Assembly: GCA_002281575.1 (NCBI GenBank)
Contig: NCGN01000009.1
Coordinates: 124,001-188,000, forward strand
DNA: 64,000 bases
Source of the DNA: Sphingobacteriia bacterium 28-36-52
Lineage (GTDB): Bacteria > Bacteroidota > Bacteroidia > Chitinophagales > Chitinophagaceae
Direction of reading: 5' to 3'
The notes below the pieces were generated by a model, which saw nothing but the letters and a program-made list of their open reading frames with translations, searched no databases and had not been told where the DNA came from. Position numbers and translations under genes: made by a program. Positions 16,546-25,021 of the stretch are shown here, piece by piece. How positions within the stretch are numbered: position 1 is the first letter of the stretch; every line of letters begins with the position of its first letter.

Positions 16546-17787
16546 ATGGCAAAACAAAACAATTTACATTGCTCTTTCTGTGGAAGAAGCCGTGATGAGG
16601 TAAAGATTCTGATAGCCGGACAAGAGGGGCATATTTGTGAAAATTGTGTAGAACATGCAGAAGAAATTATTGCTCAAGAATTAACTGCAAAAAACAATCC
16701 TGCAGGTACAGGCGGATCAGGAACTGTTCAAGTAAGAAAGCCTAAAGAAATTAAACAGTTTTTAGACGAATACGTAATTGGTCAAGACGAAGCAAAGAAA
16801 ATACTTTGCGTAGCGGTTTACAATCACTACAAGCGTGTAAATAATAAACAAATTGTGGATGATGTTGAAATAGAAAAAAGCAATATCATCATGGTGGGTG
16901 AAACAGGAACAGGTAAAACCTTACTAGCTAAATCAATTGCTCGTTTATTGAATGTTCCTTTTGCTATAGTAGATGCAACGGTATTTACAGAGGCAGGTTA
17001 TGTAGGAGAGGACGTGGAAAGTATGCTTACTCGTTTGTTACAAAACTGTAATTATGATGTAACCGCAGCAGAAAAGGGCATTGTGTATGTAGATGAAATT
17101 GATAAAATTGCTCGAAAAGGTGATAACCCATCTATCACCAGAGACGTGAGCGGAGAAGGTGTTCAACAAGGATTATTGAAGATGTTAGAAGGTACTGAAG
17201 TATTGGTTCCACCTCAAGGAGGTAGAAAGCATCCTGAGCAAAAAATGATTAAGGTAGACACTAAAAATATCTTATTTATTTGCGGTGGTGCTTTTGATGG
17301 TATAGACAAAGTAATTGCTAGAAGAATCAATACCAATGCTATTGGTTTTAGTGTAAACAAAGACGAGCAAGAACACCAAAGAAGCAATTTATTAGAGTTC
17401 ATTAACGCTCAAGACTTAAAAAGTTTTGGATTGATTCCTGAATTACTGGGCCGTTTACCTGTTGTAACACATTTAAATCCTTTAGATGCCGAAACATTAA
17501 GAAGCATTTTAACCGAACCAAAGAATTCTTTAATTAAGCAGTTCACTCGTTTGTTTGAAATGGAAGGCATTGCATTAACCATTGAGCCTGCAGTATTAGA
17601 CTTTATGGTAGCAAAAGCAATGGAATATAAACTAGGTGCAAGAGGTTTGAGAAGTATTTGCGAAAGTATTTTAACCGAAGCCATGTTTGAATTACCAGGA
17701 ACAAATACGACTACCTTGAATGTTACTTTAGATTATGCAGAAAAAATGTTTAGCAAAAGTAAATTGAGTGCACTTAAAGTTGCTTAA
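16546..17787 (+). CDS. clpX: ATP-dependent Clp protease ATP-binding subunit ClpX
   Basis: AAA+ unfoldase that feeds substrates to ClpP. The N-terminal zinc-binding domain has the four cysteines as CSFC and CENC (residues about 6-34). Walker A is GETGTGKT, Walker [10 protein letters not shown], the pore loop region GYVGEDVE, and the ClpP-docking IGF motif is present (NAIGFSVNK). Sensor II is in KLGARGLRS. Length (413) is standard. It is the third gene of clpP1-clpP2-clpX, with a small gene after it. Confidence 0.97.
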   Translation: MAKQNNLHCSFCGRSRDEVKILIAGQEGHICENCVEHAEEIIAQELTAKNNPAGTGGSGTVQVRKPKEIKQFLDEYVIGQDEAKKILCVAVYNHYKRVNNKQIVDDVEIEKSNIIMVGETGTGKTLLAKSIARLLNVPFAIVDATVFTEAGYVGEDVESMLTRLLQNCNYDVTAAEKGIVYVDEIDKIARKGDNPSITRDVSGEGVQQGLLKMLEGTEVLVPPQGGRKHPEQKMIKVDTKNILFICGGAFDGIDKVIARRINTNAIGFSVNKDEQEHQRSNLLEFINAQDLKSFGLIPELLGRLPVVTHLNPLDAETLRSILTEPKNSLIKQFTRLFEMEGIALTIEPAVLDFMVAKAMEYKLGARGLRSICESILTEAMFELPGTNTTTLNVTLDYAEKMFSKSKLSALKVA

Positions 17788-17808
17788 CCCTTTAATCAAT
17801 ATTTATAC

Positions 17809-17970
17809 ATGAATGAGTTAATAGAAAAATTAGTGAAAGAAGCTGGTCTTACAGAGCAGCAAGCACAACAAGCCATTACTACCATTGCTGGTTTTGTGAA
17901 AGATAAATTTCCCATGTTAGGTGGAGCAGTTGACCAAATTTTTGCTGCTGGAAATAAAAACGAAGAATAA
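17809..17970 (+). CDS. Small conserved-looking helical protein (53 aa) after clpX
   Basis: ATG at 17809 opens a 53-codon frame ending TAA at 17970, just 2 bases before the end of the convergent histidine kinase gene. The protein starts MNELIEKLVKEAGLTEQQAQ and continues with a second amphipathic helix (AITTIAGFVKDKFP), a Gly-rich turn (MLGG) and a third helix ending in NKNEE. No signal peptide or cysteine. The pattern resembles small helical proteins of the DUF2267/DUF2780 type, but that is a loose comparison and the function is unknown. Spacing of 21 nt from clpX suggests co-transcription. Confidence 0.7.
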   Translation: MNELIEKLVKEAGLTEQQAQQAITTIAGFVKDKFPMLGGAVDQIFAAGNKNEE

Positions 17971-17972
17971 TA

Positions 17973-19868
17973 TTAAGCTTTGGTAATGGGCAGTTTGATA
18001 ATGAATCTGCTGCCCTTTCCAGGTATGCTTTCTATAGTTAAGCTACCATCGTGTCTATTAATTAGATCGCTACACAACATTAATCCAAAGCCACTTCCTT
18101 TTTCCATTGAGGTTCCTGCAGTTGTATAATACTGCTTTGCATTTACCCTATCAATTGTTTCCTTAGACATCCCTATACCAGTATCTTCTACATAAATTAA
18201 GGCTTCGGTTTCCGATTGCTCAGCACGTATATCTATACTACCATATTCTGGTGTAAACTTGATGGCATTGCTGATTAAGTTTCTCAAAACTATTCTAATC
18301 ATCTCTTTATCGGCGTGAACAAACATTTGTGGGTGCAAAGCATTGTTGAATGTAATGTTTTTTCTAACCAACAACATTTTATGCTCGTCTTCTAACCCTT
18401 TTACTAGTTGAAAAATTACCACATTCGATCTATCCAGATTTTTACCTGCCATTTGTCCCTTAAGCCAAAACAACAAATTGTCTAACAATGAAGTAGTACC
18501 CATGTATTGGGTTTCTAATTGCAGCAACAACTGTTTTGCTTGGTCTTCAGGAACCATTCCCTGATTCACTAAATTCAAGATTCCTTTCGTATTCACAAGT
18601 GGGTTACGTAAGTCGTGTGAAATAATTGAGAGCAATTTATCTTTGGTTTTATTATCTGCTTCAAGCATTCTATTTTGAAAAGAAATTTCTTTGTTGAGTG
18701 CACCCATCTCTTCTATTTGCGCCTCAATTAAAATATTTTTTGCTCTTAACTCTCTACTAAAATGTTTTTGTTTTTGGTAATTAATAAAAACCATAATCAC
18801 CAATACTGCAAGTATGATTAAAATGAAAGTTCCAACTGTTAATATGAAAACCTGCTCATCGGATGCACGTTGCGCACGAATGATGGCATTTTCTCTATCT
18901 AGTCTAAGGTTTTGCTGATTCTTTATAATATCAATAAAGTTAGTAGCGTATTCATTTTCTTTTATTCGATGTTGATTAATGATTTGTATTGAAGTGTCTT
19001 GCCAAGCAATAGCTTTTTCCAGATTATTCGTTCTACGGTAGTAGGTAATAATTTGTGCTATACTTTGATCTAATATATCGTAAGCATTAACAGATTTTGC
19101 AAAATCATAAGCTGTTTTAGACATTGCAAAAGCCGCATCTAATTGACCGCGTTTGTACGCAACATTGGCCAACTCTACATTATTTAGTGCAAGCCCATAG
19201 CGATCATTTATTTTCTGGTCAATGGCAATAGAAGCATTAAAAAAAGATACTGCTAACTCTAAATTTTTCCCTTCCAATGCTAGCTTACCTAAATGATACA
19301 GTGCTTTCTTTTCGCCGTATACATAGTTGATTTGCTTACTAGTAACCAATGCTTGATTAAAAAGAATTACAGCCGAATCTGGTTTGTTTCGATACAGTTG
19401 AATAAGACCTAAACTATTTTTTACATTAACAACTTCTTCTTGTTTATTGAAGCGATTGTAAACTTGCAATGATTCATTAAAAACAGTTACAGCGGTATCG
19501 TATTTTCCTTCAACTAATAAAGAACCTGCAATTTGCTGACTTACTTTTGCAATATTGAAAGTGTCTTTTATTCTTTTAAATATATCTAAAGAAAGATAAA
19601 AATCAGTTAACGCTCTTTTTGTGAAACCTTGTTGATGGTAAATGCCTCCTTCGTATAAATACGCAATGGCAAGTCCTTTTTTATAGTCAATTTGCGTTGC
19701 AGTATTCTGCGCAATAATCAAAAGATTCAAAGCTTTAGAAATATCCGATCGCTTAGAACTAAAAGCAGCTTTATTTAATGAATCAACAATGTAAGCGGAA
19801 CCGGAATTTTTTTGTGCAAATAACGGTGATATAAAACACGATAAAATAAACAAAAACAGTATCCGCAT
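17973..19868 (-). CDS. Periplasmic-TPR sensor histidine kinase
   Basis: A 631-residue membrane histidine kinase of the Bacteroidota TPR type. The chosen ATG at 19868 starts the signal peptide MRILFLFILSCFISPLFAQ; an upstream in-frame ATG at 19913 would put extra polar residues before it. About six tetratricopeptide-like repeats (roughly residues 30-310) form the periplasmic input, then one membrane helix (about 338-362) and a coiled coil. The kinase core has His418 in IISHDLRNPLVNTK, N-box LRNLISNAIKFTP, G1 VEDTGIGM and G2 GSGFGLMLCSDLI. No regulator is adjacent. A near-consensus TACATTTA lies 5 nt before the chosen start. Confidence 0.9.
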   Translation of the reverse strand: MRILFLFILSCFISPLFAQKNSGSAYIVDSLNKAAFSSKRSDISKALNLLIIAQNTATQIDYKKGLAIAYLYEGGIYHQQGFTKRALTDFYLSLDIFKRIKDTFNIAKVSQQIAGSLLVEGKYDTAVTVFNESLQVYNRFNKQEEVVNVKNSLGLIQLYRNKPDSAVILFNQALVTSKQINYVYGEKKALYHLGKLALEGKNLELAVSFFNASIAIDQKINDRYGLALNNVELANVAYKRGQLDAAFAMSKTAYDFAKSVNAYDILDQSIAQIITYYRRTNNLEKAIAWQDTSIQIINQHRIKENEYATNFIDIIKNQQNLRLDRENAIIRAQRASDEQVFILTVGTFILIILAVLVIMVFINYQKQKHFSRELRAKNILIEAQIEEMGALNKEISFQNRMLEADNKTKDKLLSIISHDLRNPLVNTKGILNLVNQGMVPEDQAKQLLLQLETQYMGTTSLLDNLLFWLKGQMAGKNLDRSNVVIFQLVKGLEDEHKMLLVRKNITFNNALHPQMFVHADKEMIRIVLRNLISNAIKFTPEYGSIDIRAEQSETEALIYVEDTGIGMSKETIDRVNAKQYYTTAGTSMEKGSGFGLMLCSDLINRHDGSLTIESIPGKGSRFIIKLPITKA

Positions 19869-19944
19869 GATGCTAAATGTAGATATGGATTTTAATGGGC
19901 TTTCAATATTCAAGATACAAAGTTTTGCGTTATCCTTTCAACAT

Positions 19945-19967
19945 AAAAAAGGACCCCAAAGGGGTCC
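19945..19967 (-). terminator. Rho-independent terminator of the acyl-CoA dehydrogenase gene
   Basis: GGACCCC (19951-19957), loop AAA, GGGGTCC (19961-19967); on the minus strand the stem is followed by six T. It lies 29 bp after the acyl-CoA dehydrogenase stop codon. Confidence 0.85.
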
Positions 19968-19996
19968 CGTATTATGAGCAAGCAATCGAAAAACAA

Positions 19997-21136
19997 TTAA
20001 TGAAGTACTTCTCTTGCAATCACCAGTTTCTGAATTTCTGAAGTTCCTTCCCCAATAGTACATAATTTTGCGTCACGATAGTACTTTTCAACAGGAAAAT
20101 CTTTTGTATATCCATATCCCCCGAAAATTTGGACCGCTTCCGTAGCTGTTTTAACGGCTACTTCACTGGCATAATACTTGGCCATTGCCCCCTCTTTAGT
20201 CACTTTCTCACCCCTGTTTTTAAGATCGCAGGCCTGCCAAATCAATAAATCAGCAGCCATAATTTCAGTAGCCATATCTGCTAGTTTAAAACTAATTCCT
20301 TGAAAAGAAGCAATAGGTTGGTCAAATTGATGCCTTTCCTGTGCATATTGTAAAGCGGCTTCGTAAGCACCTTTTGCAATTCCGGCTGACAAAGCCGCAA
20401 TTGAAATTCTGCCCCCATCTAAAATTTTCATGGCTTGTCTAAAACCGTCTCCCACCGCACCGAGTCTATTACTGTCGGGTATAATGCAATTGTCAAAAAT
20501 CATTTCAGCTGTTTCGCTGGCCCTCATACCCAATTTATTTTCTTTTTTGCCAGCACTAAATCCTGCTGTACCCCTCTCAACCACAAATGCTGTGGAATTT
20601 CCGCTGGTTCTAGGCTCACCTGTTCTACAAATAACTACGGCAATTTCCCCTGTTTTACCATGGGTAATCCAACTTTTAGTACCATTCAATACCCAATGAT
20701 TACCTTGTTTTGTGGCAGTGGTTTTCATATTGCCAGCATCGCTACCCGTATTTGGTTCAGTTAAACCCCATGCACCTATCCACTCTGCCGAGGCCAACTT
20801 GGGCAACCAACGTTTCTTTTGTTCATCGTTACCAAACGAGAGAATATGGTTGGTACAAAGTGAATTATGGGCAGCTACGCTTAACCCAATACTACCGCAT
20901 ACTTTAGCTATTTCTTGAATAATGGTATTGTATTCAAAATACCCCAAACCAGCACCACCATATTCCGCTGGAACAAGAACCCCCATCAAGCCTAATTTTC
21001 CCATTTCTCTAAACAATGCTTCTGGAAAAATTTGTGCTTCATCCCATTCCATCACATGTGGTCGAATGTATTGTTCTGCAAAATCTTTAGCTGTTGCTGC
21101 AACTTGTTGTGTTAACTCTGTTTCTTGAAAATGCAT
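19997..21136 (-). CDS. Acyl-CoA dehydrogenase
   Basis: FAD-dependent enzyme of 379 residues that introduces the trans-2 double bond in acyl-CoAs, passing electrons to electron-transfer flavoprotein. Family blocks are LTEPNTGSDA, SWITHG, the R-x-x-FDQPIASFQ segment and QIFGGYGYTKDFPVEKYYRDAKL. The catalytic Glu is in the C-terminal IGEGTSEIQ, the short/medium-chain position. Similarity in layout to butyryl/isovaleryl-type enzymes is evident, but the chain-length preference is not decided. It is a single-gene unit with a TAGATTTG promoter, a GC-rich hairpin in its leader and a strong terminator. Confidence 0.94.
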   Translation of the reverse strand: MHFQETELTQQVAATAKDFAEQYIRPHVMEWDEAQIFPEALFREMGKLGLMGVLVPAEYGGAGLGYFEYNTIIQEIAKVCGSIGLSVAAHNSLCTNHILSFGNDEQKKRWLPKLASAEWIGAWGLTEPNTGSDAGNMKTTATKQGNHWVLNGTKSWITHGKTGEIAVVICRTGEPRTSGNSTAFVVERGTAGFSAGKKENKLGMRASETAEMIFDNCIIPDSNRLGAVGDGFRQAMKILDGGRISIAALSAGIAKGAYEAALQYAQERHQFDQPIASFQGISFKLADMATEIMAADLLIWQACDLKNRGEKVTKEGAMAKYYASEVAVKTATEAVQIFGGYGYTKDFPVEKYYRDAKLCTIGEGTSEIQKLVIAREVLH

Positions 21137-21157
21137 TTGACTTTAATTTAAATAGAC

Positions 21158-21196
21158 GGGGGTCGGAGCAGAGCAAGCATGTTCTTTCCGACCCCC
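21158..21196 (-). promoter_or_regulatory. GC-rich hairpin in the acyl-CoA dehydrogenase leader
   Basis: GGGGGTCGGA (21158-21167) and TCCGACCCCC (21187-21196) form a perfect 10-bp stem with a 19-nt loop, ending 21 nt before the start codon. It stands out strongly against the AT-rich surroundings. It is not followed by a T-run on the minus strand, so a leader structure is more likely than a terminator of the upstream comEA-like gene. Confidence 0.55.
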
Positions 21197-21228
21197 TAAA
21201 ACAAACAACCGTTAGTTAGTTTGTAGCG

Positions 21229-21236
21229 CAAATCTA
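21229..21236 (-). promoter_or_regulatory. -7 promoter element (TAGATTTG) of the acyl-CoA dehydrogenase gene
   Basis: Minus-strand TAGATTTG fits TAnnTTTG; the predicted start near 21222 gives a leader of about 85 nt that contains the 21158-21196 hairpin. Confidence 0.5.
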
Positions 21237-21304
21237 GGGGATTTAACTGGTAAGTCCATTTAAAAAAAAGCGTTAAAAAAATGATAAAAAGTCAGGGGAA
21301 ATAT

Positions 21305-22231
21305 TCACAGTTTTACCAAGGTGAATAGCTCCTGCAATTGTACAGGCTGTAAAAAGACTATTTTTTTTAAATCGTCTAAGGAAGCAAATAATCCATATTG
21401 CGTTCTATATTCTACAATGGCTATTGCAATTGCAGGAGAGACCCCTGCTTTCTGTAGCAAAGCCACTCCAGCGGTATTAATGGAAGGCTTTTCAATAATA
21501 TTCAGCTGTAGAAATGGTTGGATAATACTAAACAATGAATCGGAAATACCATAGGTTTTTTGAACTTCATTTATTTCGGCAAAACCGCCCAACTTATCTC
21601 TGAATTTAACTATTCTGGTTGCCAATACAGGGCCTATTCCGGGCAAAGCTTCCCATTCACTTACTGAAGCCTTGTTAACCTCAATTATCGGGATTTTTTT
21701 GGGGGTATAAGTGGGATTATAGCCGCCGCTGCTGTTAACTGCTGGGTATTTGCTGGGGCTGTTGGCTAGAACAATACGGATATAAGGAATCAATGCTTTA
21801 GCCACAGCGGGTTCAATCCCCCAAATTTTAAAAAAATCTTTAGGCTCCCTAAATTTTCCACCTTTATTTCTATAACGTAAAATGGTTTGTGCATTTTTTT
21901 GAGTCAATCCCAATAAAATAAATTGATTTTCTGTAGCAGTATTTGGATCAAAATGAAAATAGGTTGGCTTTACTGGGGCTGGCTTTGCATAGTCCTTTTT
22001 ATAGGTTTCTGTTTTCCTCTTCTCTACATAGTCTACCCCATTCAGCCATGCTGTATCTGAATGCTGTAGGGGTTGTATAGTTGGTTTTATTAAATTAGGC
22101 AAATAAAGAAATAAGCCCAATAAGCACAATACAATGGCTAACCCAATTCTTTCTTTCTTAGAGAATTGTAAGTAAGATAAAATTATTTTTTTCAAAGCCG
22201 CAAAAAATGGCGGAATTACAAACGAACACAA
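21305..22231 (-). CDS. ComEA-like helix-hairpin-helix DNA-binding protein
   Basis: A 308-residue protein with one N-terminal membrane helix (about residues 28-46, RIGLAIVLCLLGLFLYLPN) and three helix-hairpin-helix modules: NPNTATENQFILLGL..., VNKASVSEWEALPGIGPVLATRIV, and INTAGVALLQKAGVSPAIAIAIV. The central module has the canonical LPGIG hairpin. ComEA-type proteins bind DNA at the membrane during uptake; Bacteroidota have several such proteins, so a role in competence is plausible but not shown. The start is uncertain: ATG at 22231 overlaps the upstream gene by 16 bp, while a TTG at 22195 would give the common N-terminus (M)KKIILSYLQF. Confidence 0.85.
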   Translation of the reverse strand: MCSFVIPPFFAALKKIILSYLQFSKKERIGLAIVLCLLGLFLYLPNLIKPTIQPLQHSDTAWLNGVDYVEKRKTETYKKDYAKPAPVKPTYFHFDPNTATENQFILLGLTQKNAQTILRYRNKGGKFREPKDFFKIWGIEPAVAKALIPYIRIVLANSPSKYPAVNSSGGYNPTYTPKKIPIIEVNKASVSEWEALPGIGPVLATRIVKFRDKLGGFAEINEVQKTYGISDSLFSIIQPFLQLNIIEKPSINTAGVALLQKAGVSPAIAIAIVEYRTQYGLFASLDDLKKIVFLQPVQLQELFTLVKL

Positions 22232-22992
22232 AGCCCATCGTAAGCTAGTTGAACATGACTGGGCAATTCTGCATTAATTGCGTCATGCATTCCTAGCTGG
22301 TGACTAATATGGGTAAAATATACTTCTGGAACACCTGTTAAATGAGCAATATCCAATGCTTCTTGTAAAGTGAAATGAGACAAATGCTTTTCCTTTCTAA
22401 GTGCATTTAACACCAAAATTTTGGATCCTTTAATTTTATCCAACTCCGATTGCTCAATATAATTGGCGTCGGTGATATAGGTGAAATCTCCCAATCTATA
22501 TCCAAGAACAGGCATCCGATGATGCATTACTTTAATAGGCTGTATATCAATATCGCCTATAAAAAATTTATCGCCTACAATAGTATGCATTTGTAATTCA
22601 GGGGTCCCAGGATACCTGTTATCGGAAAAAGCGTAATAAAAATCTCGCCTGATGGCTTCTTCTGTTGAAGCATTGGCATAAATATTCATTGCATTTCCAG
22701 AAAAAAAATTGAAAGCCCTAATATCGTCTAACCCGGCAATATGATCTTTATGGGAATGGGTAAATAAGACCGCATCTAAATGTGTGATTTTACTTCTTAG
22801 CATTTGATACCTAAAATCGGGAGTAGTATCTATGACCAAACTGGTATGTGCACTTTCAACTAATATGCTTGTTCTTAACCGCTGGTCTTTGGCATTGCTA
22901 GACAAACACACTTTACAACTACATCCAATCATTGGAATACCCGTACTGGTTCCTGTTCCTAAAAACTGAATGTTTAATGTGGTCTGTTTCAC
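22216..22992 (-). CDS. MBL-fold metallo-hydrolase (PhnP/RNase Z-like)
   Basis: A 258-residue metallo-beta-lactamase-fold phosphodiesterase. It starts with the FLGTGTSTGIP block typical of PhnP-like enzymes, followed by CSCKVCLS (a Cys pair of the GCxCxVC type), the metal motif HSHKDHIAGLDD, MHHRMPVLGYR, ITDANYI and the late His in THISHQLG. PhnP relatives cleave cyclic ribose phosphates or oligonucleotides; the substrate here is not determined. The start codon is GTG at 22992. The stop overlaps the start region of the comEA-like gene, so the two are probably co-transcribed. Confidence 0.88.
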   Translation of the reverse strand: MKQTTLNIQFLGTGTSTGIPMIGCSCKVCLSSNAKDQRLRTSILVESAHTSLVIDTTPDFRYQMLRSKITHLDAVLFTHSHKDHIAGLDDIRAFNFFSGNAMNIYANASTEEAIRRDFYYAFSDNRYPGTPELQMHTIVGDKFFIGDIDIQPIKVMHHRMPVLGYRLGDFTYITDANYIEQSELDKIKGSKILVLNALRKEKHLSHFTLQEALDIAHLTGVPEVYFTHISHQLGMHDAINAELPSHVQLAYDGLCVRL

Positions 22993-23041
22993 CTACTAAA
23001 ACTAAGGTAATTTTGTTTGGGCACTACCGTAAATGACGCAA

Positions 23042-23317
23042 TTATTCGGTTACTGTAACGGATTTTTTAACTACTTCTTCGTAAAGCTTTTGAGACTCTA
23101 ACGTTAACTTATCAAATTGAATATTCAATTGGGGAATAATTTCCATCAGTGTATTTATTCTACCCTCGGTATTTAAAAACTTATTCAGGACCACCACTCT
23201 TCTAGCTTCTAATAAACACCATCCACTTTGAAAAGTACCCCTTTCATATCTTACAACATATTCAGATTCACCCAAAATATCTTCCAACTTGTCTAATGTT
23301 GATTGCGTGTATTTCAT
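23042..23317 (-). CDS. Conserved small protein of unknown function
   Basis: A 91-residue soluble protein beginning MKYTQSTLDKLEDILGESEY, with a central beta-like stretch (VVRYERGTFQSGWCLLEARRVVVLNKF) and a C-terminal helical region rich in Leu, Lys and Glu. I do not recognise a named domain. The single Cys and the GxFxSGWCLLE motif look like a conserved core, and the codon use resembles its neighbours. It lies 76 nt after porX on the same strand, which may indicate co-transcription. Confidence 0.7.
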   Translation of the reverse strand: MKYTQSTLDKLEDILGESEYVVRYERGTFQSGWCLLEARRVVVLNKFLNTEGRINTLMEIIPQLNIQFDKLTLESQKLYEEVVKKSVTVTE

Positions 23318-23393
23318 AGCAGAACAAATTTAAACTTAGTGCTACTTAATTGGCAATGGTTTTATCCACAAAATGGGTAGAAATACCGAATAA

Positions 23394-24953
23394 CTATGCT
23401 TTTGAGTCCATTTTGATGAGCGGAACAATCATTTCTTCTAAACTGATACCCCCATGCTGAAAACTATTCTTGTAATAGTTTACATAATGGTTATAGTTAT
23501 TGGGATAACATAAAAACCCATCTTCTTTTGCAAAAATAAAGGACGAGTTAATGCTAGGAACTGGTAATCCGGCTTTTAATGGATCCCTAAATGCCAGCAC
23601 TTCTTTATCGTCATAATTTAAATTTCGGCCATGTTTGTATCGCAAATTGGTGGTAGTTTGTTTATCTCCAATCACTTTATGTGGCGTTTTTACACGAACA
23701 CTTCCATGGTCGGTAGCCAAAATAATTCGAATTTTTTTATCGGAAACTTTTTTAAGGGCTTGATGCAAAGGACTGTGTTCAAACCAACTTTTGGTTAAGC
23801 TTCTGTAACTGGCTTCATCACTTGCTAATTCTTTCAAAACCTCCATTTCGGTTCTTGCATGACTGAGCATGTCTACAAAATTATAAACAATCACATTCAA
23901 CTGATTCCCTAACAAATTATGTATATTATTCACCAGCTGTTGCCCATCTTGGTGATTTAAAATTTTATGATAGCTGAATTTTATCTGATCCTTTTTTAAG
24001 CGTTTCAACTGCGCAGCTAGAAATTCTTGTTCATGCAAATTTTTCCCACCTTCTTCTTCATCGTTTTTCCATAATTGCGGAAATTTCTTTTCTATTTCAG
24101 CAGGCATCATGCCAGCAAAAATGGCATTGCGACAATACTGTGTAGCGGTAGGAAGAATAGAATAAAAACTATCTTCTTCTGTTACCCTAAAACTTTCGGC
24201 GAATATGGGTTCAATGGCTTTCCATTGGTCGTATCTTAAATTATCAATTAAAATAAAAAAAAGCGGAACATCTTGTTCTAAATGGGGCAATACTTTAAAC
24301 TGTAACAATTGATGGCTCATTATGGGCGCATCTGCTGCTGCAGAAGCAACCCATTTTTCGTAGTTTTTAGAAATGAATTTTCCAAAAGCAGCATTGGCTT
24401 CTTTTTTCTGATTGTAAAAAATTTCCCTCATTTCGGGGCTATCACTTTTTTCCATTTCTAATTCCCAATACACCAATTTCTTGTACAAATCCATCCACTC
24501 TTGGTAATCTGGATTACCCGAAAGTGCCATAAACAATTCACTAAATTGTTGCTGATAAGAAACCGTAGTTTTTTCTGCAACAAGTCTTTTGTTATCAATA
24601 ATTTTTTTTAAACTAAGTAATACCTGGTTGGGATTCACTGGTTTAATTAAGTAATCGGCAATTTGACTACCGATTGCTTCATCCATCAAATTCTCGGTTT
24701 CGTTTTTGGTAATCAGCACAATGGGTAACCTTTGTTGCAATTGCTTCATTCTGGTAAGCGTTTCCAAACCGGTTATCCCAGGCATACTCTCATCCATCAA
24801 TACCACATCAACTGAATGTTGTTGAATATACTCAATTGCATCATATCCATTTGTTAAGGTATGCACTGCATACCCCTTGGTTTCTAAAAAGATTTTTTGC
24901 GACTGAAGACTTTCAATTTCGTCGTCTACCCATAATATCTGTGCAATTGCCAT
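23394..24953 (-). CDS. porX: PorX-type response regulator with PglZ/alkaline phosphatase-like domain
   Basis: A 519-residue regulator associated with type IX secretion. The CheY-like receiver domain (residues 1-120) has acidic residues D10/D11, phosphoacceptor Asp54 in VLMDESMPG, Thr82 and Lys104 in YLIKPVN. The remainder is an alkaline phosphatase superfamily (PglZ) domain, with FFILIDNLRYDQW, the ATQYCRNAIFAGMMP nucleophile region, YNFVDMLSHARTEM and LATDHGSVRV metal-binding blocks. PorX is known to control type IX secretion genes together with PorY and a sigma factor, and its PglZ domain cleaves linear oligonucleotides. No PorY or other secretion genes are adjacent. It is divergent from the HD hydrolase. 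Confidence 0.94.
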   Translation of the reverse strand: MAIAQILWVDDEIESLQSQKIFLETKGYAVHTLTNGYDAIEYIQQHSVDVVLMDESMPGITGLETLTRMKQLQQRLPIVLITKNETENLMDEAIGSQIADYLIKPVNPNQVLLSLKKIIDNKRLVAEKTTVSYQQQFSELFMALSGNPDYQEWMDLYKKLVYWELEMEKSDSPEMREIFYNQKKEANAAFGKFISKNYEKWVASAAADAPIMSHQLLQFKVLPHLEQDVPLFFILIDNLRYDQWKAIEPIFAESFRVTEEDSFYSILPTATQYCRNAIFAGMMPAEIEKKFPQLWKNDEEEGGKNLHEQEFLAAQLKRLKKDQIKFSYHKILNHQDGQQLVNNIHNLLGNQLNVIVYNFVDMLSHARTEMEVLKELASDEASYRSLTKSWFEHSPLHQALKKVSDKKIRIILATDHGSVRVKTPHKVIGDKQTTTNLRYKHGRNLNYDDKEVLAFRDPLKAGLPVPSINSSFIFAKEDGFLCYPNNYNHYVNYYKNSFQHGGISLEEMIVPLIKMDSKA

Positions 24954-25021
24954 ATTGCTAAGCTATTTATAATTTTGTTTGTACTACTAAATACTACCTT
25001 TATTAACAATTCAGCAACAGC

